NCBI GenBank assembly: GCA_046594215.1
Contig: JBKJPX010000022.1
Coordinates: forward strand, 3,725 to 67,724
Direction: 5' to 3'
Length of the DNA: 64,000 nucleotides
Source: Panacagrimonas sp046594215
GTDB lineage: Bacteria > Pseudomonadota > Gammaproteobacteria > Nevskiales > Nevskiaceae
Both the position numbers and the translations under genes were made by a program. Under the pieces are notes generated by a model. It ran no database searches. It saw only the letters and a list, made by a program, of their open reading frames with translations, and was not told where the DNA came from. Below are positions 16,880 through 25,350 of this stretch, one piece after another (position 1 is the stretch's first letter; every line of letters starts with the position of its first letter).

Positions 16880-17878
16880 ATGATCAAGCGTCGGCATGAA
16901 GTCGCGGTGTTCTCGATGTCGTTCATCGACTGCATCTGCTGCGGCTTCGGCGCGATGATCCTGCTGCTGGTGCTGAGCCAGTCGCGGCCTCCGCCGATAT
17001 CCGAGCCGGTGCCGCAGCCCGAGCACGGACAGACCGAGGAACTGCGCCTGCTCGGCGAGAAGACCGCCGGCGAACTCAGGGGTCTGGAGGAGGCGCTCGC
17101 GTCCAGCCGCGACCGCCAGAAGGAAGCCGAGCGCGAGCTCATCCGTCTGCGCACCACCTCCAATTCGACAAACGAAAAAACCACCGAGGCCAAGCTCGAC
17201 ACGCAGACGGTCGCCACGATCGAAGACCAGCTCACGACGGCCAAGCAAAGCCTCACCGAGGAGATGCGCCGCCTGATGCAACAGTCCGGCAAGCGGGTGA
17301 AGAACGCACCCGTGGGCGGTATCCCGGTGGACAGCGAGTACATCGTGTTCGTGATCGACACCTCGGGTTCGATGCAGTCCCTGGGATGGCGCGCCCTGAT
17401 CTCGACGATGACCGAGATCCTGGACATGTACCCCAACGTGAAGGGCATCCAGGTCATGAGCGACGAGGGCGCCTACCTGATGAACAGCTACCGTGACCAG
17501 TGGATCCGGGACACGCCGGCGCTGCGCTCGCTCGTGCTCCAGCAGATTCGCAACTGGGCGCCCTTCTCCGACTCCAATCCGGTGGAAGGCATCGAGGCGG
17601 CGATCCGGACCTTCGCGACACCTGACAAGAAGATCAGCATCTACGTGATGGGAGACGAATTCACCGGCGCGTCCGCGCTCTCGGCGCTCAAGCGCATCCG
17701 TCGCATCAATCCCAAGGACGCGAACGGCGTGCCGCTGGCGCGCATCCACGCGATCGGCTTTCCCACGACGTTCCAGAACGGCGGCGTCGGGATCACCGGC
17801 ATCCGGTTCGCCAACCTCATGCGTATCATGTGTCGTGAGAACGGCGGAGCATTCGTGGGCCTCACCAGCACCCGCTGA
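16880..17878 (+). CDS. VWA protein 2 with ExbD-like N-terminal helix
   Basis: 332 residues, a diverged paralogue of the preceding gene with the same plan: basic start (MIKRRHEVAV), one helix FSMSFIDCICCGFGAMILLL with Asp17, coiled coil (55-140), VWA domain (about 150-332) with D160-T-S-G-S metal site. The shared core is F-x-M-S-F-[LI]-D-C-I-x-C-G-F-G-A. ExbD and MotB act as dimers beside a ring of ExbB or MotA; two paralogues could form a heterodimer here (inference). Nine bases separate the genes. Confidence 0.75.
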   Translation: MIKRRHEVAVFSMSFIDCICCGFGAMILLLVLSQSRPPPISEPVPQPEHGQTEELRLLGEKTAGELRGLEEALASSRDRQKEAERELIRLRTTSNSTNEKTTEAKLDTQTVATIEDQLTTAKQSLTEEMRRLMQQSGKRVKNAPVGGIPVDSEYIVFVIDTSGSMQSLGWRALISTMTEILDMYPNVKGIQVMSDEGAYLMNSYRDQWIRDTPALRSLVLQQIRNWAPFSDSNPVEGIEAAIRTFATPDKKISIYVMGDEFTGASALSALKRIRRINPKDANGVPLARIHAIGFPTTFQNGGVGITGIRFANLMRIMCRENGGAFVGLTSTR

Positions 17879-17889
17879 GTCGAAGCGCG

Positions 17890-18609
17890 ATGCCGTACTC
17901 GGTACCAGCGGAGACGGTCTTGGAGGCAGCTTCCATCCAGGCAAAAGGCGGCGGCGCAGGCATCATTCGGCGCCGTGTCGCGCGCGGGTTCGCCACCCTG
18001 GCCTGCGCAGGAATGCTCGCGGCCTGCACGACCCGGCCGGTGATTCCGTCGAGCGAATTTCCGAAGCCGGTGCTGCGTAGGATCCCGGTCACCGTGGGCC
18101 TGTACATGGATCCCGCGTTCGTCGCCTACGTGCACCACGAAGTGCCTCCGGACGGCGGGCCGAAACAGGACGTCTCGGTGGGGCCTGCCTCAAAGGTGTT
18201 ATTCAGCGAATTCCTCTCCGCGCAGTTCGCCAACCTGTTGGTGATCGGCCAGGCCCCGACTGCGCAGAGCGTCGCGCCCGGCGTGCAGGCGGTGCTGCAG
18301 CCCGTGGTGCAGGAGGTCCAGATCTCCAGCCCCAAGACGGACAAGGACCCGTTCCACGAGGCCTGGATCAAGTACCGGCTCAGATTGCTCACGCCGCAGG
18401 GACAGGAGATCACCACCTGGGAGCTGGCCGCTTACGGCAAGCAACGCGGCCAGGCGGTGGGCGGCACCAATTCCGCGCTCACCGCCGCCGTGCGCGACGC
18501 CATGCGTGACGCCGCCGCGGGGATGGCCCTGTTGTTTCGCGACGGCAATGCGTTTCGGGCGCGGCTCGCCGCAGCGACGTCGGCGCCGGCAACGACGGCC
18601 ACGCCATGA
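17890..18609 (+). CDS. Lipoprotein C
   Basis: 239 residues with an unusually long charged N-tail before the signal core; lipobox MLAAC puts the lipidated Cys at 46. A later start may be used, but no in-frame ATG or GTG fits better. The mature part alternates strands and helices (RIPVTVGLYMDPAFVAYVHH, FANLLVIGQAP, HEAWIKYRLRLLTPQGQEIT, AVRDAMRDAAAGMALLF) in the manner of YajG/CsgG-like outer-membrane lipoproteins. No named family recognised. Overlaps the next gene by ATGA. Confidence 0.6.
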   Translation: MPYSVPAETVLEAASIQAKGGGAGIIRRRVARGFATLACAGMLAACTTRPVIPSSEFPKPVLRRIPVTVGLYMDPAFVAYVHHEVPPDGGPKQDVSVGPASKVLFSEFLSAQFANLLVIGQAPTAQSVAPGVQAVLQPVVQEVQISSPKTDKDPFHEAWIKYRLRLLTPQGQEITTWELAAYGKQRGQAVGGTNSALTAAVRDAMRDAAAGMALLFRDGNAFRARLAAATSAPATTATP

Positions 18610-19280
18610 TCAGGTCGTCTCGCCTTATCGCCTTTTCCGTCGCCCTGCTCGCGAGTGGCTGCGTCACGTCCAAGGTCGAACAGATCCGTCAGAGCAACGG
18701 CAGCGTGACCATGGCGAGCGGGGAATCAGTGGTGGTTCTGGGCCGGCGCCAACGCGGTGATCGCGAGACCGAGAAGAGCTTCAACAAGTGCGTGTCGAAG
18801 TCGCTGGCGCAACGCAAGCTGCCGGTCTACACGGAACAGTCCTTTGTCGATGCCATCTTTCCGTGGATGGAGCCGCGTACGGCGCCGACCTCGTCCGATG
18901 GATTCGCGGCCCTGCTCGAGGATCCGGAGATCGCGCAACGGGTGCGCGCGACCGGCGTGCGCTTCATGGTGTGGATCGACGGCCAGACGGATCGCACGGA
19001 CGGCGGCGGCAGCGTGAGCTGCGGCATCCTGCCTCCGGCCGCCGCCTGCCTGGGCTTCGGCTGGTGGGACAAGGAGTCGAAGTACGAAGTGTCGGTGTGG
19101 GACGTGCAGACGCGTTCGTCGGTCGGGCGCATCAGCGTCAACGCCAGCGGCACGTCCTACCTGCCCGCGCTCATCATTCCCATCCCGATGATCGCGCGTA
19201 CCGAGGCCGCCGCCTGCGAAGGCGTCGCCGGACAGGTCGGCGAGCTGCTCATTCCCGTCACCACCAGGCCGAAGGGCTGA
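18606..19280 (+). CDS. Lipoprotein D
   Basis: 224 residues; lipobox LLASGC (Cys19). The region SVVVLGRRQRGDRETEKSFN through WKCVSKSL-like helices and the later MVWIDGQTDRTDGGGSVSCG, KYEVSVWDVQTRSSVGRISV strands suggest a single alpha/beta domain similar in size to lipoprotein C. Two internal cysteines (SCGILPPAAACLG) could form a disulfide. Not recognised. Last gene clearly in the cluster; the DUF3429 gene follows after 9 bases. Confidence 0.6.
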   Translation: MIRSSRLIAFSVALLASGCVTSKVEQIRQSNGSVTMASGESVVVLGRRQRGDRETEKSFNKCVSKSLAQRKLPVYTEQSFVDAIFPWMEPRTAPTSSDGFAALLEDPEIAQRVRATGVRFMVWIDGQTDRTDGGGSVSCGILPPAAACLGFGWWDKESKYEVSVWDVQTRSSVGRISVNASGTSYLPALIIPIPMIARTEAAACEGVAGQVGELLIPVTTRPKG

Positions 19281-19289
19281 CCCGCACCC

Positions 19290-19724
19290 ATGCGCCTGCC
19301 CGCGATCGTTTCGATGTTCGGCTACGCCGGCCTCGTGCCCTTCCTGCTGGGCCCTGCCTGGCTCGCGTTGTCGCCGGCCACGGTTCCCGACTGGCTCGAC
19401 GCGGTCTGGCTGAGCTACTGCGCGCTGATCGCCGCGTTCATGGCCGGATCGCTATGGGGCTTCATGTTGCCCGCCTGCGAGGGCACGGCGGGCAAGGCCG
19501 GGCTGCTGATCGCGATGGCACTCATGCTGCTGACGTGGTTCGCCACCGCGCTGCCGTTTCGCGAGGCCCTGGCCGTTCTCGCGGTGACCTTCCTGCTCCA
19601 GCTCGCTGCGGACTTCTGGCGCGAGCGCGTGCTGGGGACCGTGGGCGGATATTTCTCGCTGCGCGCGACGCTCACGGCCGGCGTGCTGGTCGCGATGGGC
19701 TGGCGCTATTCGATCTCCGGGTAG
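19290..19724 (+). CDS. DUF3429 family membrane protein
   Basis: 144 residues, four or five membrane helices (about 7-25, 35-60, 70-85, 88-105, 120-140). The motif AAFMAGSLWGFML and the overall size fit DUF3429 (YihD-unrelated inner-membrane family of unknown role). It follows the lipoprotein cluster at 9 bases and could be co-transcribed, but DUF3429 genes also occur alone, so membership in the system is uncertain. Confidence 0.6.
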   Translation: MRLPAIVSMFGYAGLVPFLLGPAWLALSPATVPDWLDAVWLSYCALIAAFMAGSLWGFMLPACEGTAGKAGLLIAMALMLLTWFATALPFREALAVLAVTFLLQLAADFWRERVLGTVGGYFSLRATLTAGVLVAMGWRYSISG

Positions 19725-19726
19725 GC

Positions 19727-19750
19727 GGGCGAACAGCCTTTCGTTCGCCC
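19727..19750 (+). terminator. Hairpin after the cluster, candidate terminator
   Basis: GGGCGAAC (19727-19734) and GTTCGCCC (19743-19750) form a perfect eight-base stem with an eight-base loop, two bases after the DUF3429 stop. No T tract follows. Confidence 0.4.
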
Positions 19751-19758
19751 ACGCGGGT

Positions 19759-19873
19759 CGCGCCGCGTCGCGTCAACGCTTGGGCAGATGAAGCTCGCCC
19801 ACCCGAAGGATCGTGTTCTCTTCATTTCTGGCAGCGATACGACACGACTGCTATCCGAGCGTAATCGTACCCA
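19759..19873 (-). repeat. Left copy of ~112-115 bp direct repeat (putative Tn3-type end)
   Basis: Positions 19759-19853 align without gaps to 25698-25792 with 83 of 95 identical by hand count, the last 30 bases (19824-19853) being perfect. Beyond that the minus strand continues outward to GGGTACGA (19872-19865), similar to GGGGTGCGAA in the right copy. Confidence 0.75.
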
Positions 19874-20231
19874 ACGAGCAAAAACCTGCACTTTTGGCCG
19901 CGCCAGGTGGACGATCCACCCCCCGCCCTGAGCTGGCGGACGGCTAGCCAAGACAGCTCCCGAATTCGCAAGCATCTGCAGCTCGATCCATGTTTGCGCG
20001 TCATGACGGCAACGAGCGACGGCGACAGTCCCGCGCGTGTGTGCTTCGGCGTACAGATCGGACTCCCATGAAGGGGCAGGCTCGCGCCTTGGAAGCGCCC
20101 GTCCGGTATGACGGAGCTTTCGCGGTGTTTCGCGAACCCTCACGGAATCCTGCCGGGAATGGCTCATAGGAGCCCACGGCTTTCCGGCTCGCGCCGCGGT
20201 CCACACCCGACGACCTCGCTGGAGACTTCCC
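19874..20231. other. Intergenic region, nothing recognised
   Basis: About 360 bases between the left repeat and the Usp gene. No reading frame with family-like composition is visible on either strand. A small inverted repeat TTCGCG/CGCGAA lies at 20119-20136. CTGGAGAC just before ATG 20232 supplies the Usp ribosome-binding site. Confidence 0.5.
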
Positions 20232-21083
20232 ATGACCTATTCCACCGTGATGACACACCTCGATCTGGGCACCTCGAACAGCAACGTGCTGTGCGTCACC
20301 GCAGATTTTCTGGCGCACTTCAAATCGCACGTCATCGGCATCAACGCCTGCCAGCCGATGCCGCTGAACTACGGTGACGGAGGCCACTACGGCTTGGTCG
20401 ATTTTCCGCCCCTGGACCAGATCGAGAAGGACCGCGCGGCGATCGAGAAGTATCGGAAGGACGCAGAGGTGGCACTCCGGTCCGCGCTGCTCGGCAAGGC
20501 TGCGAGCATTGACTGGCGTTCGGTCCTGGGACTTGAATCCCTGTCGGATTACATCGCGCAGCAGGCTCGCGCAGCCGACCTGCTGGTGATCAGTTCCAGC
20601 CAGGGAATGTCATCGCTGCCGTCGTCGCGCCGCGTGGCGATTGGCGAGCTGGTCATGTCGATGGGGCGACCGGTGCTTATCGTGCCGCCGGGCGAAAGCC
20701 GGCTCGACCTGGTGTCGGTGGTCGTTGCTTGGAAGGACACGCGCGAGGCACGCCGCGCGGTTGCCGATGCTGTCCCGATGCTGCGCAAGGCTGGCCGCGT
20801 AACGGTCGTAGAGATCGTTACCGAGGCGGATTTGCTGGCCGCCCGCAGACGCCTTGTGGACGTGAGCGGCTGGCTCTCAAGGCACGGCATTGCTGCCGAA
20901 GTGCTGGCTGTCTCCAGCAACGGCTCGGACGCTCGGCGTCTCGACGCCATCGCGGACGATCACGGCGCCGGCTTGCTGGTCGCCGGTGCCTACGGACACA
21001 GCAGGCTCAAGGAATGGGCGTTTGGCGGCGTCACCCGCGAGCTGCTGCTGGATTCCAAACGCTGCACGCTGGTCTCGCATTGA
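20232..21083 (+). CDS. Tandem universal stress protein (UspA family)
   Basis: 283 residues built of two Usp domains (about 1-150 and 155-283). The second keeps the ATP-binding glycine motif in GAYGHSRLKEWAFGGVTREL (G-x2-G-x9-G-x-T type), the first ends in RPVLIVPP. Cytoplasmic. Tandem Usp proteins of this kind commonly sit beside ion pumps and respiratory or low-oxygen genes. Convergent with the P-type ATPase, 113 bases away. Start supported by GGAG eight bases upstream. Confidence 0.85.
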   Translation: MTYSTVMTHLDLGTSNSNVLCVTADFLAHFKSHVIGINACQPMPLNYGDGGHYGLVDFPPLDQIEKDRAAIEKYRKDAEVALRSALLGKAASIDWRSVLGLESLSDYIAQQARAADLLVISSSQGMSSLPSSRRVAIGELVMSMGRPVLIVPPGESRLDLVSVVVAWKDTREARRAVADAVPMLRKAGRVTVVEIVTEADLLAARRRLVDVSGWLSRHGIAAEVLAVSSNGSDARRLDAIADDHGAGLLVAGAYGHSRLKEWAFGGVTRELLLDSKRCTLVSH

Positions 21084-21196
21084 GCTCACCGATACGGGAA
21101 GTGGCCAGGCCATCGCGCCCAATTGCGCTTTCCAAACCCGACACGATCGCAGCGCACTGCCCGCGCCATCGCTCGCCCGGGTGAGCCTGGGCATTT

Positions 21197-23809
21197 CTAC
21201 AGCCGCCTGCCGGCGTCGGGAAACCAGTGCTTCTTGAGCCATTCCAGGAAGACCAGGCTGACGACCCCGGCGACGGCGCAAACCGCAAGGTCATTGCCGT
21301 GCAGTTGCCCGAAATGAAACAGCGTGCGTGCCGGCGTCCAGCTCAGTGCGACAGTGAGGACCAGGCTCACCGCGCCCAGCAATAACCATAGCGACCGGTT
21401 GGGTCGCAGGAACGCGCGGACCAGCGAGGCCGAGAAGGAGCGGTTGACCAGGATCAGGCCCATGTTGACCAGCACCAGCGCGGTGAACAGCAGCGCGCGC
21501 AGGTCGTCCTCGGGCATGCCGATTCGCGAGGCGCTGATCAGCATGCCGCCGACGATGGCCAGGGCCAGAAGTCCCTGAAATACCGCCCACAAAACCCGTC
21601 GCCGCAGAAGCAGCGGCGTTTTCGGATCGCGCGGCGGCCGCCGCATCACGTCTTCTTCCTCCTTCTCGGCCTCGAACACCACCGAGCAGGCGGGGTCGAT
21701 CACCATCTCCAGGAAAGCGATCAGGATGGGGGTGAGGATCATCGGCAGACCCAGTAGCAGAGGAAGCAGCGCGAGCCCGGCAATCGGGATATGCACCGCG
21801 ACGACGTACTCGATGGCCTTGCGCAGGTTGTCGTAGATCCGTCGGCCAAGGCGGATGGTCCGAACAATGGAGCTGAAATCATCGTCGAGCAACACGATGG
21901 CCGACGCCTCGCGCGCCACGTCGGTGCCGCGACCGCCCATGGCGATACCGATATGAGCGGCTTTGATCGCAGGCGCGTCGTTGACACCGTCGCCGGTCAT
22001 CGCCACGACCTCGCCTTTGGCCTTCAGGATCTCGACGATGCGTAGCTTCTGGGTGGGGCGAATGCGGGCGAAGATCGAACAGCTCTGCACGCGATCCGAG
22101 AGCTGCGTATCGGACATCGCTTCAAGTTCGGTGCCGCTCAGGACGGTCGTTGCATCGAGACCCGCCTGCTTCGCGATCGCCGCTGCCGTGGCTGGGTAGT
22201 CGCCGGTGATCATCACCACGCGGATGCCGGCGGAGCGACATTCGGCGACGGCCGCCGGCACGTTGGCGCGCAGCGGATCGGCAAATCCAACCAGGCCAAC
22301 AAACTCGAAAGCCAGTTCGCGCAGCGAATCGGGTGGACGGTGGATCTGCCCGAAGTTCAGCGACGCGTTCCTGGCGACGCCGAGCACGCGCACTCCGTCG
22401 CGTGCCTGGGTGTCCGCCAGTTCGCGGATGCTGGCGAGCCGGTCCTGCGGCAGACGGCACAGATCGGCGATCGCCTCGACGGCGCCCTTGGCGTAGGCGG
22501 TCGTGCTTCCCGCCGTACCGCCCGACAGGACATTGGCGACAGCAAACAGGTCCGGACGCAGGCCATAAGCCCGTACGACAGTCTGCCGCTTGAAGCGCTC
22601 GACACGATCTTGGATCTGCACGAGCGCGAGCGCGTGGAGGGCCACATCCATGGGGTCGGAGGGAACCGGGGGACAGGCGCACAGCGCCGCTTCCAGGATG
22701 TCGCGGATCGCGTCGGGTGCCGGCTCGGCCGCGCTCGCGTCCCAGCCCAGGTGCTCGCCCAGTACGCTCACCACCGTCATGCGGTTCTCGGTCAGGGTGC
22801 CGGTCTTGTCGGTGCAGAGCACCGTGGTGGCGCCGAGAGTTTCGATGGCCGATGCTCGACGCGTCAGCACCCGAACGCGCGAAATGCGCCACGCCCCCAT
22901 CGCCATGAACACGGCCATGACCAGCGGGAACTCCTGGGGCAGCAGCGACATGCCCAGCGCGATGCCAGACAACAACGCTTCCAGCCACGAACCGCGCAGC
23001 AGGCCATAGAGCAGAACGACCAGGCTGCCGGCGATGCCGCCGACGATGGCGAAATCACGCACCAGCCATCGAATCTGCTTGCGCAGGTGCGGCTGCTCTG
23101 TCTCGATGCTGCGCAGCGCGCGGCCGATCTTGCCCATCTCGCTGCGCACACCGGTGGCCTGGACCTGGGCCTGGCCAGTGCCGCGTACCACGAGGGTCCC
23201 CGCGAAGAGGTAGGGCTGGCTCGCGCCGCCGGGACACCGGATAACCCCCTGCGGTCCGACATCTGCGGGAATCGACGAGGCAGTCTTTCCGACCGGAACG
23301 GACTCCCCGGTCAGCAGCGATTCGTCGATGAGGAGGTCATGTGCCGACAGCAGGATCGCGTCGGCTGCGATGCGATCTCCCTCGGCGACGATCAGCAAGT
23401 CGCCGCGCACGACCTCGCGCCCGGCGACATGGACGCGTTTGCCGTCGCGCATCACCAGCGCACGGGGGCTGGCCAGGTTGCGCAGCGCCTCCAGCACGCG
23501 CTCGCTGCGCGACTCCTGAACGATCGTGATGCTCACCGATAAGCCGGCGAAAGCCAGCAGCAGCAATGCGTCGACGCGGTCACCGAGCAGAAAATAGACG
23601 ATGCCGCCGCCGATCAGCAGCGCAAACATCGGCTCGCGGATGACCTCCAGCAGAATGCGCAGGAGGCCGCGCCCCTCGTTGCTCGGCAGTTCGTTCGGCC
23701 CCTCGGTTTTCAGGCGTAGGCTGGCTTCAGCAGCGCCGAGTCCGGCATCTGCAGACGTCTTTTCAGGGGCCGTTAACATCTTGACCGCGTAGGATCCAGC
23801 CAGGCTCAC
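21197..23809 (-). CDS. P2-type cation-transporting ATPase
   Basis: 870 residues, standard for P2 ATPases. Seen in order: N-terminal cation-ATPase domain; first helix pair; actuator loop LLTGESVPVGK; M4 motif LLPQEFPLVMAV; phosphorylation site DKTGTLTENRM; nucleotide domain; MITGDYPATAAAIAKQAGL; hinge MTGDGVNDAPAIKAAHIGIA; C-terminal helices. The M4 PQEFP sequence differs from Ca/Mg PEGL, so the ion cannot be named. The GTG start at 23809 shares one base with the cytochrome b stop (TAGTG), implying coupling; ATG 23779 is an alternative. Confidence 0.88.
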   Translation of the reverse strand: MSLAGSYAVKMLTAPEKTSADAGLGAAEASLRLKTEGPNELPSNEGRGLLRILLEVIREPMFALLIGGGIVYFLLGDRVDALLLLAFAGLSVSITIVQESRSERVLEALRNLASPRALVMRDGKRVHVAGREVVRGDLLIVAEGDRIAADAILLSAHDLLIDESLLTGESVPVGKTASSIPADVGPQGVIRCPGGASQPYLFAGTLVVRGTGQAQVQATGVRSEMGKIGRALRSIETEQPHLRKQIRWLVRDFAIVGGIAGSLVVLLYGLLRGSWLEALLSGIALGMSLLPQEFPLVMAVFMAMGAWRISRVRVLTRRASAIETLGATTVLCTDKTGTLTENRMTVVSVLGEHLGWDASAAEPAPDAIRDILEAALCACPPVPSDPMDVALHALALVQIQDRVERFKRQTVVRAYGLRPDLFAVANVLSGGTAGSTTAYAKGAVEAIADLCRLPQDRLASIRELADTQARDGVRVLGVARNASLNFGQIHRPPDSLRELAFEFVGLVGFADPLRANVPAAVAECRSAGIRVVMITGDYPATAAAIAKQAGLDATTVLSGTELEAMSDTQLSDRVQSCSIFARIRPTQKLRIVEILKAKGEVVAMTGDGVNDAPAIKAAHIGIAMGGRGTDVAREASAIVLLDDDFSSIVRTIRLGRRIYDNLRKAIEYVVAVHIPIAGLALLPLLLGLPMILTPILIAFLEMVIDPACSVVFEAEKEEEDVMRRPPRDPKTPLLLRRRVLWAVFQGLLALAIVGGMLISASRIGMPEDDLRALLFTALVLVNMGLILVNRSFSASLVRAFLRPNRSLWLLLGAVSLVLTVALSWTPARTLFHFGQLHGNDLAVCAVAGVVSLVFLEWLKKHWFPDAGRRL

Positions 23810-24591
23810 TAATCGTCATTGCGGTCCACGTTGCCGGGTTGGGGGCGCACCGCATCGACCGGCTTTCCCTTGAGCACTTTGCGCCCGCTGAACATGGCCG
23901 ACGTCAAATTCCCACCCTCGCGCAGTTCGGTGAACACCACGCCGGCCACGTGGATCACGATGCCGATGGCCAGCAAGTAGAAGCCATAGAGATGCACCAG
24001 GGCGAAGGGTTCGCGCAGCACCCGCATCTCCGCGTACGCGGCCTTGTCGACCATCTCGGGCGAGTACGGCGCCAAGCTGGCGGGATCGACACCGGGTGCG
24101 ACAACCCACTGCGCGATCCACGATCCGAACGGCGGAAAGTAGATGTCGGTGCCGGCCAGCAGCAGCCCGGTCGAAGCCTGCACGATCATGACCAGCAGCA
24201 GGCCCGCGATCGCGATGCGCCCCAGCGGGTTGTGCCCGAGATAAGCCTCGGGGCTGCCGGCGGCAGACGCCGCGACATAATGACGCAGGCGATGCAGGTA
24301 GCCTTTGCCGCCCGGTAGCATCTGGCGCCACCGCGCGTAGTGATTGCCACAGAATCCCCAGACGACGCGCACCACGATGTTCAGCGCGAACACGTAGCCC
24401 GCCCACACGTGCAAGGTCTTCAGCAGGACCTTCCCGGTGTTGGAAACCTCCAGCGTACCGGCGTTGAGAATCACCAGTCCGAAGCCGGCCAGTGCGATGA
24501 CGCACAGCACGTTGAGCCAGTGGAACCCGCGCGTGGGCGCGTCCCAGACGCGGTAAGACTTCAGTTCGGTCATCTCGGGTTCTTGTTCCAT
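23809..24591 (-). CDS. Di-haem cytochrome b561-type (Ni/Fe-hydrogenase-type) membrane subunit
   Basis: 260 residues from the ATG at 24591, preferred because AGGA lies about eight bases upstream; ATGs at 24609 and 24639 would overlap the cytochrome c remnant. Four main membrane helices with candidate haem ligands in GFHWLNVLCV, LLKTLHVWAGYVF, ALVHLYGFYLLA and GIVIHVAGVVF, typical of the HyaC/thiosulfate-reductase b-type family that takes quinol electrons to or from a periplasmic partner. The partner, a multihaem cytochrome c just upstream, is broken, so this subunit may now be orphaned. Confidence 0.8.
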   Translation of the reverse strand: MEQEPEMTELKSYRVWDAPTRGFHWLNVLCVIALAGFGLVILNAGTLEVSNTGKVLLKTLHVWAGYVFALNIVVRVVWGFCGNHYARWRQMLPGGKGYLHRLRHYVAASAAGSPEAYLGHNPLGRIAIAGLLLVMIVQASTGLLLAGTDIYFPPFGSWIAQWVVAPGVDPASLAPYSPEMVDKAAYAEMRVLREPFALVHLYGFYLLAIGIVIHVAGVVFTELREGGNLTSAMFSGRKVLKGKPVDAVRPQPGNVDRNDD

Positions 24592-24601
24592 TGCAGTAGT
24601 C

Positions 24602-24990
24602 CTAGTCATCTCCGCGGCCTTCGGTCGGCTCGTCGGCATTGCGATCGCACTTCACGCGGTCGTCGAAGTCGCGAATGCCCTCTTCGAGGTACTGCGCGCG
24701 GATCCCGGCGACGGTATGTGCATGGCATCCCTCGCAGGTGTGCGGCTGAACGCGTTGTCGATGTGACAAGTGGCTCACTTTGCGTAGTGCTCGCCGTCCA
24801 GCCGGAAGTGCCTGGCATGGTCGAAGCTCGAGGGCGTCCATGCCTTCAGGCTGTGGCAGGCGAGGTAGTTCTGTTCGGTGAGGTGCCGGTGGAATGACGC
24901 TCTCATCGCCGTCAAGGCGGCGCGCCTGTCCGGTGGACAGGACGACCCGGTCGACCTGATGGCAGGCCATGCATTTCTCCCGGCGCGTCT
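24602..24990 (-). pseudogene. Broken multihaem cytochrome c
   Basis: Reading the minus strand across three frames gives successive haem sites in different states: CMACH intact (24959-24973); FHRHLTEQNYLACH with Cys replaced by Tyr (24853-24867); a CATCH site whose first Cys codon is now TGA stop (24775-24777); CEGCHAHT intact (24722-24736); and RVKCDR (24641-24658) where the family pattern CVKCHR has lost both Cys and His. At least two frameshifts are also needed. The C-terminal sequence LEEGIRDFDD is typical of the small multihaem cytochromes paired with b561-type subunits. Confidence 0.8.
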
Positions 24991-24999
24991 GGGTAGGGC

Positions 25000-25350
25000 T
25001 TTGGGGGGCGGACGATGACGTAGAGCCCGACTATTGAGCGGAATCAATGCTGCATGCACGCTCCGGCAGCGCGTGTTGCCGCTCTGGCAGCAAGATAAAT
25101 TCGACGTCGCCCGATTTCCGTTCGGTAGCGCACACGATTGAGCGTCGCTCCGACCGCATGACCACGGATCAGGTGCGCGGGGCCGGGTTGTCAGCTCTGC
25201 GGTGCCACCGCGCAGTTGGGCTCCGGATGAGTGCGCAACAGCTTGGCGCTCGTGCTTCGAAACGACGGACGCAACAACTTGATCAACATAAATCGCGAGC
25301 TGGCGATCTGTATCGAGTGAGGGTTTCTGCCGTCCCAGCCGATCCATCGT
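25000..25350. other. Intergenic relic region, nothing recognised
   Basis: About 350 bases between the cytochrome c remnant and the transposase remnant. Frames are open but show no motif or family resemblance on either strand; probably eroded transposon or cargo sequence. Confidence 0.4.

Noticed and set aside
13673..17878. Zorya-type anti-phage system (ZorA/ZorB)
   Set aside because: The ExbB/MotA-like gene recalls ZorA, but there is no ZorB with a peptidoglycan-binding domain and no ZorC, ZorD helicase or ZorE nuclease; the neighbours are envelope proteins.
15560..17944. 794-codon minus-strand frame under the VWA genes
   Set aside because: Antisense shadow; the plus-strand proteins have clear domains and coupled starts.
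19706..20233. Minus-strand coding gene across the left repeat
   Set aside because: The shared peptide RVVSLPE...TRS in both repeats comes from repeat DNA, not conserved coding; the flanks differ completely.
20232..21083. Usp gene as part of the VWA cluster
   Set aside because: A terminator-like hairpin and the mobile-element end lie between them.
24775..24777. In-frame TGA at a haem Cys position as selenocysteine
   Set aside because: Other haem residues are lost and frameshifts lie on both sides; no SECIS-like hairpin or selenium genes seen. Pseudogene is simpler.
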